A DNA stretch of 64,000 nucleotides from an uncultured Halieaceae bacterium (GTDB lineage Bacteria > Pseudomonadota > Gammaproteobacteria > Pseudomonadales > Halieaceae). Location of the stretch: contig CALJGI010000002.1 of NCBI GenBank assembly GCA_938074045.1, positions 287,379 to 351,378 on the forward strand, read 5' to 3'. Below the pieces are notes generated by a model. It made no database searches. It saw nothing but the letters and a program-made list of their open reading frames with translations, and was not told the origin of the DNA. Below, piece by piece: positions 38,828-48,366 of this stretch (positions within the stretch are counted from its first letter, which is position 1; each line of letters begins with the position of its first letter). A program made the position numbers and the translations under genes.

Positions 38828-40438
38828 TCACTGCGCACGTGGTCGCCAGACTCGCATTTCATATTCACCACCGCCGTGCCTAGATGTCATAGACAGTGGA
38901 AATGTTTCATCCAGCTCGTAGTATTGGAGCAGAAAATCCCGGCCACTGATATCTCTGCCAGGTGGCGGATTGGTGAGAAAAACGCCGCGAAAATCCCATG
39001 AGGTCAACAGTATGGCATCAAACTCCTGGGCTGCTATTTTTTGATACAGATCGGCAATGTATTGCTTCCAAAGGACCTCGACCCGCGCCATCTCATCCTC
39101 TTTGATAAAAAACGCTGGCTTGTCCTTCGCCAGTGGAAAGTAAAACGTATGCCCATCCTGATACACCGTACGCTCATGCTTCAGTAGATTGCCAATAAGC
39201 ATCTGAGAAGCAAATACCTGCTGTTCCGACGCAATAATTGCGTCGACCTTACGCCAATTCTCCGGCGTCGAAGAAAAATCATGGGGCAATAGATTCCATA
39301 CTTGAAAAAAGCCAACAAGAATAAGGGGTTGGGCGAATCGCGCCGCGCCAGCCAGCTTCCCAAAACTGGAAAATACAGCAATCAGCAGGAGAGGTGTCAG
39401 CAACTGGAACAGATAGCTGAGATAGTTTCCCGGGTTACGTGCCAGCGAAAAAAACACCACCACTGCGCAGAGCAGCGATGCAAACCAGAAAAAGACAACA
39501 GGCGGATACTCCCGGGGATACCCACTACGCCAGCGCAGTTGAGGCAAGACCAGTCTGGGATGGCTGCGGAGGTCAACCGACGTACGCCAGGACATAGCCA
39601 ATTGCAGTGCCACCAGCAGAATCAATGGCCAGTATAGTGCTGCCAGGTCCCGATACTGCAACAGTGCTATTTCCGTACTCTGTAGCCGACCCGCTGAGAT
39701 AGCGGTGGAAAATAATGTGTTGTCGAGGAAGTAGGGACTGAAATAATTGACGACAGCCAGTGAACCCAGAATGACAGCGGAAAACTGCAGTCCCACAACC
39801 AGGCTGCGGGACACTGAGTAACACAGGAAGAGCCAGGCACAGAGAATACCCATGCCAAGCACGAAGTACTGCTTGCTGTAGAACGCGGCAATACCGAGAA
39901 CTATGGCGAGGCCTATACTGTACTTTGCGAACCCATGCCGCCATGGAATGTACAAGCCCAGTAGGTACAGCAGCACGCCCAATGCGTTGCTACTGGAAAC
40001 CGGTGTGGTAAAAAACAACAGTCCCGCATAGCAGGTCACGGCTGCAGCAAGGGCATGGGTAGGACCACCACCCGCGTGAATAACAGCACGGAATACAATC
40101 AGGCAGCTGGCAATAATCAATATCGCACAGGTAGCGCGGTGCAGCGTAAATCCATCTTCGGTAAGAAGACTAAAGGGTGCCACCAGCATATTGTACAGTG
40201 GTGGATACACGTACATCGCCTGCGGTTGAAACTCCCGAGTGTAAGGGTTGCCGCCCTCAGCGATGATCTGCGTGATCAGTAGATGTGTTCCCTCGTAGTA
40301 ATCGAGGGGGAAAGGGGCGCTGACAATCAACCAGTGATGGTAGGCAAGAAGCACACCCAACAGACAGGCGACCAGGACATAACACCACTGCCACCACCGG
40401 TCAAACCAGTTCCCGTTCCCATAGTCCACTGTTATCAT
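38828..40438 (-). CDS. Polytopic membrane protein, GT-C glycosyltransferase-like (GT39/DUF2029 type)
   Basis: A 536-residue inner-membrane protein with about ten hydrophobic helices and a soluble C-terminal region of ~130 residues. The first large outer loop contains DYYEG (46-50), an acidic motif placed as in GT-C enzymes that use polyprenol-phosphate sugars. YVYPPLYNMLVAP is the next conserved-looking block. Gene position upstream of the carrier operon (95-base gap) suggests co-transcription. ATG 40438 lies only 6 bases from the ATG of the divergent neighbour. The exact family is uncertain. Confidence 0.65.
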   Translation of the reverse strand: MITVDYGNGNWFDRWWQWCYVLVACLLGVLLAYHHWLIVSAPFPLDYYEGTHLLITQIIAEGGNPYTREFQPQAMYVYPPLYNMLVAPFSLLTEDGFTLHRATCAILIIASCLIVFRAVIHAGGGPTHALAAAVTCYAGLLFFTTPVSSSNALGVLLYLLGLYIPWRHGFAKYSIGLAIVLGIAAFYSKQYFVLGMGILCAWLFLCYSVSRSLVVGLQFSAVILGSLAVVNYFSPYFLDNTLFSTAISAGRLQSTEIALLQYRDLAALYWPLILLVALQLAMSWRTSVDLRSHPRLVLPQLRWRSGYPREYPPVVFFWFASLLCAVVVFFSLARNPGNYLSYLFQLLTPLLLIAVFSSFGKLAGAARFAQPLILVGFFQVWNLLPHDFSSTPENWRKVDAIIASEQQVFASQMLIGNLLKHERTVYQDGHTFYFPLAKDKPAFFIKEDEMARVEVLWKQYIADLYQKIAAQEFDAILLTSWDFRGVFLTNPPPGRDISGRDFLLQYYELDETFPLSMTSRHGGGEYEMRVWRPRAQ

Positions 40439-40444
40439 AACTCG

Positions 40445-42232
40445 ATGACCGATGACGACTCGCAGGCGCAGGATCGCAAGCTCCACGATCTGGCCGTGTG
40501 GGGAAGTTCCCTCTTCGCACTGGCCGCGCTCTGTGTCGCATTATATTGGTTATTCTGGACCAGCGTCATCTGGTTCCGTTTTCACCCCCACCTGCCCTGG
40601 CGTGATCTGTTTGTAGTATTACGCGACATCATAGCTTTAAAGGGACAAGCCCTGGACGCGGCGGCTCTAGGTAGCTGGCTGGCACCCCACTACGAAGCGC
40701 ATCGAATTTTACTTCCTCGCCTGTTGATGTCGGCGGATATCCACCTCCTTGGCGGTCATAATCATGCCTTCTATGCGAGCGGGCTCATCGCCATGGTAAT
40801 CATATGGTTACTCTGTTGGGGCACTGCCAGGAGCTACCTGGAGCATAAGTCCGCGGTATTGTTTTACGCATGTTTAACACTCTGCTGGCTGGCAAGTCCC
40901 GCGCACAGTTGGAATATGATCAACGCCATCAACACAGCCTGGCACCTTACCATGGCCTTCTCACTGCTGGGTTTCTTCGCACTGCTCCGACCCCGGGATG
41001 GTCCAGCTCTGGGACACTGGCTGATAGCACTGGTCTGTACAATCCTGGCAGCCTTCTCCACCTTTGGGGGCGTTGTCGCCGTGCTGCTGTTGCCGGTATA
41101 TGCCCTGTTTTTTGATCGCCAGCGTTTTATCCTTGTAATCATCCTATCGGGTCTGTTTACCTGGTGGTATACCCGGGGAATGGTGTCCGACGCCCACCTG
41201 GCGACAGAGTGGGATGTGGGTTCCCCCGAGATAATTGAGCTGATACGGGAACAAGCCCGTGCCGCTCTGTCCAACCACACCATCCCAGACATGCTGGATC
41301 GCACCGTCCGGTTCCTGAGCTGGCCCGCTGCCTCCGCGTCGGATATCTGGCCGCGTGTAATCAGTGCCGCCGCTGCCTTCACCGTACTAATGACTTGGCT
41401 GGCTATCATCGTGTCCACCTTCAAACGCGGACTCCATGTGGACCGCTGGGTAGTTTTCTGCCTGCTCGGAGCCAGCCTGGCACTGGGTATCGCCCTGGCC
41501 ACCCAGTTGGGGCGCGTGCTGGATCAACCCAACCACGCACACGGTCCAAGTCTGGAGCGCTACCAAACCGTCGTGGTGTGCTTTTGGATATGCTGGCTGG
41601 GAATGATCCGAGGTCTAATGCCCCCCGATCGGATCTGGGTCGATCTGGGCTTTGCCGGCGTGGCAGGTGCACTCACTATCTACCTCAACAGTATGACTGG
41701 TGCTTACCTCAATGAAGAGATCAAGAGTTCCATCGCCGCAGCGGAGCTGTACTCACAGGGCGAATACCGTGTGAACAGGGGGCTTTCACTGCCGGTAGGT
41801 AGTCGCTTTGAGCCCGAGTATGTGTATCAATTTGACAGCTTTTTTCAGGATAATCAGGCGGGCTATCATGCTGGCATACCCAATCTGGGCAGCGAGGGCA
41901 CAGGTCGGGACTGTGCTTCCCTGGGGTTTAGGTCCATCGATTTCGAGGTCGACGACAAATCAATTGACCTTGCAATCGCAGCCAGCGCTCCAGGAATCTG
42001 GCAGCTTCGCGATCTGGTACTGTTCCGCGATGGTGAATTCATTGTGAGACTGACACCACGGCACCATGGTGATTTTACCCCCGGTTCGCTCATCGATCCC
42101 GGTCGTAACTACTGGGGAAGTCCTCTTCACAACGCACTCTCAGTACGTGATAACTATTCCCTGATGTACACCCAGGCCCTTGGGCGCATGGACTACTGCC
42201 AGCTAAATCTGAGCTCGGTTCTGCTACGCTGA
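40445..42232 (+). CDS. Large polytopic membrane protein, paralogue 1 (function unknown)
   Basis: A 595-residue protein with about ten hydrophobic helices and a ~120-residue hydrophilic C-terminal part. It is clearly paralogous to the next gene: both share AHRxLxPRLLxxADI near residue 80, WNxxNxINTxWxL near 160, and GRVL...HGPSxERYQTVV near 370. I do not recognise a named family; the layout (long first outer loop, C-terminal outer domain) suggests a GT-C-like or glycan-modifying membrane enzyme. The frame opens to 40283, but ATG 40445 avoids overlap with the divergent gene. Confidence 0.65.
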   Translation: MTDDDSQAQDRKLHDLAVWGSSLFALAALCVALYWLFWTSVIWFRFHPHLPWRDLFVVLRDIIALKGQALDAAALGSWLAPHYEAHRILLPRLLMSADIHLLGGHNHAFYASGLIAMVIIWLLCWGTARSYLEHKSAVLFYACLTLCWLASPAHSWNMINAINTAWHLTMAFSLLGFFALLRPRDGPALGHWLIALVCTILAAFSTFGGVVAVLLLPVYALFFDRQRFILVIILSGLFTWWYTRGMVSDAHLATEWDVGSPEIIELIREQARAALSNHTIPDMLDRTVRFLSWPAASASDIWPRVISAAAAFTVLMTWLAIIVSTFKRGLHVDRWVVFCLLGASLALGIALATQLGRVLDQPNHAHGPSLERYQTVVVCFWICWLGMIRGLMPPDRIWVDLGFAGVAGALTIYLNSMTGAYLNEEIKSSIAAAELYSQGEYRVNRGLSLPVGSRFEPEYVYQFDSFFQDNQAGYHAGIPNLGSEGTGRDCASLGFRSIDFEVDDKSIDLAIAASAPGIWQLRDLVLFRDGEFIVRLTPRHHGDFTPGSLIDPGRNYWGSPLHNALSVRDNYSLMYTQALGRMDYCQLNLSSVLLR

Positions 42233-42248
42233 TGACGAGAACAAACGC

Positions 42249-44018
42249 GTGACCCCGTCGCCGCTGAAGTTCAGTGCCGCAGCACTCAACATGCTGGCAG
42301 TACTCGCCGCCGCCACGCTGTGCCTGTGGAGTTTGTTGCTGTGGTATCGCTACCATATGCACATACCATGGAAGGATACGCTGCCACTGCTGCGGGAGCT
42401 GGCACCGCTGCTGGATCGCAGTCTATCCATGCACGATTTGCCCGCACTGCTACAGCCGCACTACACCGCGCATCGGGTATTGATTCCCAGACTACTGCTT
42501 ATTGCAGATATACGTTATTTCGCGGGGATGGGGCATGTGCTTTATCTGGCGGGGTGGCTGGCCACGGTGGCAGTCTGGGTACTGTTTTGCGGTGCCGCGC
42601 TCAGGGGATTGACGCTATCAAGATCTCAGGGTGTCGCACTGGGTGCGAGCGCGTTGATATTGTTGGTGGCACCCGCCAATCTATGGAACCTGTTCAATCC
42701 GATTAATACCAGCTGGCCGCTATCGATAGCAACGGGACTGGCCGCACTGTACCTGTTGGTGCACACGCGTAATACACAGTCGGTGACTGCGGTCCTGGGT
42801 GCCTGCGTTTTTGCTGGCTGCAGTGCACTGACCAATTTTGCAGGGGTGCTGGTCTGGCTGCTGATTCCCGCCATTCTGGTTTACCGCAGTTTTCGTCATA
42901 CATTGCCTTGGATCATCATTTGTCTAGCCGTCGTCATTCTTTACTCATGGAATATACAGTCCGACGCAGCCATAGCACTCTCCAACACGACAGAATCCAG
43001 TGTCACTGCCGGGTTTCGTGAAGAGGCCAGATCACTGCTGGAGAATCTCTCGCCCTGGATCATTCTGCAAAAATCTGTAGTGCTGCTCGGCTGGCCGCTG
43101 TATCAGAGCGAACCCGCAATCGCGCTTTTCTTGTCTATAGGATCATTGCTCTGCCTGGGCGTTGGCTGTGTTGCGCTGATCCGAAGCAGGGTCCACAACA
43201 AAGAGATGAGCAGTGGCGACACTTGGTTGTTGTACTGTGTCTCCGGCGCATTACTGTGCCTCGGCATAGTTCTGTCAATTTATCTGGGCCGCGTACTCCC
43301 CTATCCTGACGAGGTGCACGGACCCAGCCCCGAGCGCTACCAGACAGTGGTCTCCATTTATTGGATACACGTACTCGGCACCGCCATGGCACTGTTAGCG
43401 CAAAAATCAAAGCGAATTCAGTCAGCTGGTCTAGTTGTCGCAGTTCTGTTGGCCTTCACGCTGGTTTTTGTACCCCGCAGCGCTTATCTCGAGAACGAAT
43501 TCAAAAGCCTCGCCTACGGGGCGGCGCTTTTCCAGGTTGGTGAAAGCGCAACATTGACACCACGGCCAATCTCGATACCGCCGGTTTTCACGCCACGTTA
43601 CGCATTCGCTTTTAATACACTGTTCGAGGACCATCGAATCGGATGGCATGGACAAAAAACGGGCGCTTCTCTGCATACAGTCACAGAGGCCTGCAGTGAC
43701 CTGGGTATCAACATCGGCATTTCCGGACTGCCTCAGGGGCCCTTAAAGGAGCTGCTGGTCACCAATGACACTCACGACTACGTCAGTGCGCGATCTACAC
43801 TGGTGATTACCGCACTTATCAGGGATATAGAGTTTTGGGGGGAAAACGGCTTCAGGGGACGGCTTAGTCCGCTGCATATCGGTGACTACAGTCCCCTGCA
43901 GCTCATGCAACCCACCCATTCACGATGGGTTGGTGCAATACCACCCTCACCTCCGCTGACCGCGATGATCGCCCGCTTAAACATGGTGCCCGGGTGGACT
44001 CGAGAGTGTCGCCTGTAG
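42249..44018 (+). CDS. Large polytopic membrane protein, paralogue 2 (function unknown)
   Basis: A 589-residue protein with the same layout as the preceding gene and the same blocks (HRVLIPRLLLIADI, GRVLPYPDEVHGPSPERYQTVV). The first ~40 residues hold a helix followed by HIPWKDTLPLLREL, comparable to HLPWRDLFVVLRDI in its partner. It begins with GTG 42249, 16 bases after its partner. A tandem duplication with retained lengths suggests two transferases for different positions of one product. No catalytic motif can be assigned with confidence. Confidence 0.65.
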   Translation: MTPSPLKFSAAALNMLAVLAAATLCLWSLLLWYRYHMHIPWKDTLPLLRELAPLLDRSLSMHDLPALLQPHYTAHRVLIPRLLLIADIRYFAGMGHVLYLAGWLATVAVWVLFCGAALRGLTLSRSQGVALGASALILLVAPANLWNLFNPINTSWPLSIATGLAALYLLVHTRNTQSVTAVLGACVFAGCSALTNFAGVLVWLLIPAILVYRSFRHTLPWIIICLAVVILYSWNIQSDAAIALSNTTESSVTAGFREEARSLLENLSPWIILQKSVVLLGWPLYQSEPAIALFLSIGSLLCLGVGCVALIRSRVHNKEMSSGDTWLLYCVSGALLCLGIVLSIYLGRVLPYPDEVHGPSPERYQTVVSIYWIHVLGTAMALLAQKSKRIQSAGLVVAVLLAFTLVFVPRSAYLENEFKSLAYGAALFQVGESATLTPRPISIPPVFTPRYAFAFNTLFEDHRIGWHGQKTGASLHTVTEACSDLGINIGISGLPQGPLKELLVTNDTHDYVSARSTLVITALIRDIEFWGENGFRGRLSPLHIGDYSPLQLMQPTHSRWVGAIPPSPPLTAMIARLNMVPGWTRECRL

Positions 44019-44069
44019 CATCACCCGAAAATGAGGTAACTCAGCGACAATAAGCCATCACAGTCTAGA

Positions 44070-44933
44070 TCAGGATCGAAACTGCCAATCCTTGCTATAG
44101 CTGTCGTCGGTTTCGTCTTGCAACAGATCGTCAAACTGCAAGTCCTTGAACTGGGCCAAATGGCGCATACGGGGGGGCGTTGCTGTGGCCACCAGCTCTG
44201 GACCGTAATACTCCCGGTAACCCAATTTGGCGGTGAGCTTCAGTCCCTTGCGTATTATTTCAATGTCCTCAGTGGGCATGCACTCAGACGCCCATAGTGT
44301 GAACATTCGGCGTGCATTGCCCTCGTAAAAAGCTGCATGCTTGATCGCATAATTGAATACCAGCACGTCACCAGGCTTGCTTGCCAGAACTGCGGAGGGA
44401 ATATCGCGATCGTCCAGGCCCAGATCACGCTCAAAGGTATCCCCATCCTCCAGATAGCCAGTGAGCTTGTTGGCAAACGACTGCCCCATATAGTGGCTTC
44501 CCGGGATAAATCTGAGAGCACCGGAATCCGCATCAACGTCATCGAGATAAAAGGCAATACGGACGTTTTGATACTTGAACAAGGCACCGTAGGAATCCGA
44601 GTGCCAGCTGGTACCACAGTCAAAAATATTGCCCTCGCTGCCTCGGAAAGCATAGTCAGCACCACATAAGCTGGCAAAAATATTATCTATCCGTGGGTCA
44701 TCGAGCAGCGAGCAAAACTCGGGGTCCCGCTCTATGAACTGCAACATGGTCGTGCGGTTTTTAAAACGGGGGGCCTGAGGTCGCCAATCGATTATTTCAG
44801 CAGTACGCAGAGCAAAGGCTGCTTCAAACAACGCTTCCAGCTTCGCCACATCTTCCTTGAACAGTCCAGGCAATTTCAGATAGCCGAAGGTTTCGAAAAA
44901 ATTGATCTGATGCTGAGAAAGCTGAAATGTCAT
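44070..44933 (-). CDS. Phytanoyl-CoA dioxygenase (PhyH) family oxygenase
   Basis: A 287-residue Fe(II)/2OG enzyme. Metal ligands H111-x-D113 (SWHSDSYGALFKYQN) and H199 (YAIKHAAF) and the arginine pair at 208-209 for the cosubstrate are visible, as is SGALRFIPGSHYMG. It is not a close copy of the PhyH protein at 26.5 kb. The gene stands alone between the membrane paralogues and a divergent sulfotransferase; the 242 bases upstream (44934-45175) contain nothing I can name beyond a short 5-base hairpin at 45132-45148. Confidence 0.85.
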   Translation of the reverse strand: MTFQLSQHQINFFETFGYLKLPGLFKEDVAKLEALFEAAFALRTAEIIDWRPQAPRFKNRTTMLQFIERDPEFCSLLDDPRIDNIFASLCGADYAFRGSEGNIFDCGTSWHSDSYGALFKYQNVRIAFYLDDVDADSGALRFIPGSHYMGQSFANKLTGYLEDGDTFERDLGLDDRDIPSAVLASKPGDVLVFNYAIKHAAFYEGNARRMFTLWASECMPTEDIEIIRKGLKLTAKLGYREYYGPELVATATPPRMRHLAQFKDLQFDDLLQDETDDSYSKDWQFRS

Positions 44934-45175
44934 GACCGCTCATTATGGAAAATTTCTATTACCCTGAGGACCCGGGTATCGCTGCAGTATAGAGGCGCAC
45001 ATGGGCTAAATCCACAATACCAGTGCGCGGAGGAACGGTTGGTTCCCCGACTATCACATGCCGCAGAAATCCCGATGACACCACCGATTGGATCAATGAG
45101 CGGCACTTACTTACAATCACCCATCGAGGTTGTCGCTGGTATCGCGACATGCCCAAGCATTGAGCCATAAGAACC

Positions 45176-45886
45176 ATGACGCAGCTAGTGTTTCTGCACA
45201 TTGCCAAAACCGCTGGCACATCGGTACTGCGCTACCTTTCCAGCCATATCCCCACCGGGCAGATCATGTCACACGGCGATTTTCTGCATCTGCCGGGGCA
45301 GTATATAGGTCAAGAGGTTGCCGCCAGGTATCGGGTTATCAGTGGACACTTTGGTTACGACCAGGTTCGACATTTGTTGAACAGTTCCAGGGCGGTCACT
45401 TTTTTGCGCGATCCAGTGGAGCGGGTTTTATCATTTCATCAATTTTGTCTGCATCCGAATATGCAGAAACGTTTTCCTGTAGCACGTGCCGCCGCCCACC
45501 TGGGTCTGGATGAATTTGTGCAATCGACCCTGCCGGAGGTAGTGGAAGCCCTGGACAATCAGCAAACCTGGCAAATCGCGTCGACATACTGGTACAGAGA
45601 CCGACAAAAGCACCGCCACTGGAGTGATCAAAACCTCATGGACGCGGCGACTGAAAACCTCGCCGCATTTTCTCTGGTTGGGTTAACTGAATATTTTGCC
45701 GAGGACCTCCGGCGCATTGGGGAGCTGTGTGATTTACCAGCACCACATATCGTTCCCCATAATCTGCGCTCCCCCACACGCCTTTCGAGCACTGATTTGA
45801 AACCAGCAACCCTGTCCACCCTGAGAGAGCGCCTCGCCCTGGATATGGCTTTATACAAAAGAATCCGCTCGGAACGTGCAAAGTAA
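45176..45886 (+). CDS. Sulfotransferase family 2-like protein
   Basis: A 236-residue PAPS-dependent sulfotransferase. HIAKTAGTS (8-16) is the 5'-phosphosulfate-binding loop and RDPVERVLS (78-86) the 3'-phosphate motif. Length and motif spacing match carbohydrate sulfotransferases of the Sulfotransfer_2 kind that modify capsules, Nod factors or surface glycans. It lies in the centre of the glycan locus, converging with the SGNH-like pair. The PAPS-making genes are not in this window. Confidence 0.85.
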   Translation: MTQLVFLHIAKTAGTSVLRYLSSHIPTGQIMSHGDFLHLPGQYIGQEVAARYRVISGHFGYDQVRHLLNSSRAVTFLRDPVERVLSFHQFCLHPNMQKRFPVARAAAHLGLDEFVQSTLPEVVEALDNQQTWQIASTYWYRDRQKHRHWSDQNLMDAATENLAAFSLVGLTEYFAEDLRRIGELCDLPAPHIVPHNLRSPTRLSSTDLKPATLSTLRERLALDMALYKRIRSERAK

Positions 45887-45902
45887 TACGTTCAAGCGTT
45901 GT

Positions 45903-47072
45903 TCAATCAATACCGAGCTTGTTGTTGTAGTAACTTATCATTTCGATGTCACGATCCAAAAATGACAGACGCAACAAATTGGTATCGGCCAGATAGCGGT
46001 CAACGGATGTCGTGGTCAGTTTTACAGCATCATCCTTTGGCAATGCTTGATCGACGCCTCGCCCCCACAGTGAAGACATAATTCGCGCACCCAGTCGCTT
46101 GTCGAAGTGAATACCGTCCTTCAGCCAGGCATCGGGATCGCCTCGACCTTTATAGATCGGTTCATCGATTACACCTAGCATAAGATTGAACCCGTATACG
46201 TCAAACGGTGTCATATCATGCTCTGTGGCGAGCGATTCGACAATAGTCACCAATTCCCGGTGAAACTGCTCCCATTGCGGGAGATATCCCAGTCGATACC
46301 ACAAATCAATGAAGTAAATGTGTTCCGGACTGACAAAAATCCTGGTTTTGATCTTGTTCGCATATGCGAATTCCAATACCCGGGAAAACACCGCCAAGTT
46401 TCCCACCATACCTGCACTATCCAATCCCACCTGTTGCACCAATGCTCTGGCGTTGTAGAGGTAGCCGCTCTCCCCTATCAGTCGCCCTCCTTTGCTTTCC
46501 CAGCTACCGTCGGGATGATATAGCCGCCTGACATCCGCTGTTCCGGACAGCACGCCCAGACTATTAAGGGTGGCTGAGGCCGACAGCAGATTGCTGCCGG
46601 CGTCCAGCAACCACTGCAGTTTATTGGCGCTGGTACCCGCTTGTTTCAGCCTGCGAGGCTCAAATCCCGATCGCATCTCAGGATACTTGCTTATGAAGGA
46701 GGCGGGTTCAATGCCGATAGACAGTCGCTCAAGCCCTCCTGTCGCGTGGGCATGTCGAACCAATTGTTCCATTTCCGTGGGTGTCATCCCGGGCATCGAC
46801 AGGTTATACGCCACGACTGAATCTGCAGACTGAGCGGGAGTGACGACACCGGCGCGTGAACTGCCAATGACCAATTGTCGGGGCTTTCGATGGGTAACCT
46901 GCCAGGGCTTAGAGAGTCGCATATGATAAAACTGATCAACCCGGGATATTTGCGCTGTGTCCGCATCCTGGTACCGGTAGATAGCGTATGGATCGATCAC
47001 ATAATTAAGCGTCACCAAGGCGCCAAAAAAGGCCAGTAGCATCAGGATGCTGCGCAGCAAATACCGATTCAT
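45903..47072 (-). CDS. Membrane-anchored SGNH/AlgX-J-like protein, paralogue 1
   Basis: A 389-residue protein: N-terminal signal anchor (residues 5-25), then a periplasmic domain. VIGSSRAG (68-75) provides a candidate nucleophile Ser and DGIHF (D319, H322) the Asp/His pair of SGNH-type acyltransferases. AlgX, AlgJ and DltD-like partners of MBOAT proteins share this layout. The DPYAIYR and RLSKPWQV segments are common to its paralogue. ATG 47072 (MNRYLL) is used; the frame opens slightly upstream. It lies 31 bases after the paralogue on the same strand. Confidence 0.7.
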   Translation of the reverse strand: MNRYLLRSILMLLAFFGALVTLNYVIDPYAIYRYQDADTAQISRVDQFYHMRLSKPWQVTHRKPRQLVIGSSRAGVVTPAQSADSVVAYNLSMPGMTPTEMEQLVRHAHATGGLERLSIGIEPASFISKYPEMRSGFEPRRLKQAGTSANKLQWLLDAGSNLLSASATLNSLGVLSGTADVRRLYHPDGSWESKGGRLIGESGYLYNARALVQQVGLDSAGMVGNLAVFSRVLEFAYANKIKTRIFVSPEHIYFIDLWYRLGYLPQWEQFHRELVTIVESLATEHDMTPFDVYGFNLMLGVIDEPIYKGRGDPDAWLKDGIHFDKRLGARIMSSLWGRGVDQALPKDDAVKLTTTSVDRYLADTNLLRLSFLDRDIEMISYYNNKLGID

Positions 47073-47103
47073 CGCCGGGAACCCTGGCGGCAAGCCCCAC
47101 CAA

Positions 47104-48285
47104 TCATCTTGCTGTTACTCCAGTCAGCTCGTCGCCTAGCACACCTGCCCGATAGCTGGCGACAGTCTGTTCGTCGTGGCGTATATATTCGCCGGTCATC
47201 TTATCTACCTTTTCAAGGTAGGTGGCCACTGTGTCACTGGTGAGCGTGTAGCCTGGACCATCCCCCCAAAGGGAATTTACGATAACAGCACCGAGACGGC
47301 TGTGATAATGAATACCATCACGAAACCAGTTGCTCAGACTGCCCACGCCAACCGGGAGTGATTCATTCACCACATCGGGTAAATGATTAAAACCCTGGAG
47401 CAGAAACGGAACGCGATCATAACGCGCTGCTACCTCGTGATTTAACCTGGTTAACTGGTGATGAAATGCTATCCACCGCCCGGAATATCCGGCACGCGCT
47501 CTCAGATCAACCAGGAACAGGTGTTCAGGACTGATAAACAGCCGGGCGTCGATACCCTGCTCATGACACCAACTCAGGATATCGGCAAATTGCCGCAAGT
47601 TGTGTTCCATCTCCTCATCAGACGCATCCTGGCGTTTTAGCAACTCGCGTCCGACAAAAACAAAACCGGGCCGACCCAACCACACGGATGAGTGATTTTC
47701 CCAGCTGCCGTCCGGATAGAACTGGAGGGGTGGACGGTTGTCCGGGTCAAGTGCTCGCACGCTATGTGAAAAGGCCGATGCCGTAAACAGGGTATCTCGC
47801 ATGTCCCGAAGCAACTGCACTCCTTGTTTATATCCATCTTCCTGAGCTCCACCCCGCAGGCGATCCTCAGCAAATCCCAGACCACCGCCCGACCAGTCAG
47901 ACAGGAATGAGGCAAACTCCAAACCAAGTACAATTTTGTCCAGGGGCGATTCAGCATGTGCATGCTCAAGCAAGCGTTTAATCTCATAGAGAGACATCCC
48001 TGGCATTGACAGATTGAAGCCCCGGTCCCCAGCCCAACTCGGGTGGCTGGGGCGGATTGGGGCCGCTCTGGAACTTCCAATAACAACTGCACTGGGTTTT
48101 ACACGCGCCACTTGCCAGGGCTTCGACAAACGCATGGTGTACACCTGATCAAGTCGGCTCAATCGGTCTGAATCAGCCGAGTGAAAGCGATATATTGAAT
48201 AGGGGTCGGCCCACAGATTGAACAGACCCACAGAGACGACCAGCGCCAGCAGCAATCCCACACTTTGTAAGAGGTAGCGGTTCAT
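47104..48285 (-). CDS. Membrane-anchored SGNH/AlgX-J-like protein, paralogue 2
   Basis: A 393-residue protein starting MNRYLLQSVG, paralogous to the next gene over its full length: DPYSIYR, RLSKPWQVARVKP, VIGSSRA (68-74), SMPGMS, SPEHLF, and DGIHYH (D323, H326). The candidate catalytic Ser, Asp and His are kept in both copies, so both may be active O-acyltransferases, perhaps at different positions or on different sugars. It begins opposite the epimerase gene, separated by a 153-base promoter region. A plain esterase is the alternative. Confidence 0.7.
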   Translation of the reverse strand: MNRYLLQSVGLLLALVVSVGLFNLWADPYSIYRFHSADSDRLSRLDQVYTMRLSKPWQVARVKPSAVVIGSSRAAPIRPSHPSWAGDRGFNLSMPGMSLYEIKRLLEHAHAESPLDKIVLGLEFASFLSDWSGGGLGFAEDRLRGGAQEDGYKQGVQLLRDMRDTLFTASAFSHSVRALDPDNRPPLQFYPDGSWENHSSVWLGRPGFVFVGRELLKRQDASDEEMEHNLRQFADILSWCHEQGIDARLFISPEHLFLVDLRARAGYSGRWIAFHHQLTRLNHEVAARYDRVPFLLQGFNHLPDVVNESLPVGVGSLSNWFRDGIHYHSRLGAVIVNSLWGDGPGYTLTSDTVATYLEKVDKMTGEYIRHDEQTVASYRAGVLGDELTGVTAR

Positions 48286-48366
48286 TAATTTCCCGTTCTT
48301 CGGGAGTAGTATACAAGCCAGCCTTCGGGTACAGATAGCACTGTCAATCCACAATAGCCGGTTTCG

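Noticed and set aside
40864..41502. A 212-residue minus-strand frame in membrane paralogue 1
   Set aside because: Arg/Ser-rich shadow of a hydrophobic sense frame that is conserved in its paralogue.
45132..45148. Hairpin GTCGC-N7-GCGAC before a sulfotransferase gene
   Set aside because: Only five base pairs and no T-run; expected by chance in a region of this composition.
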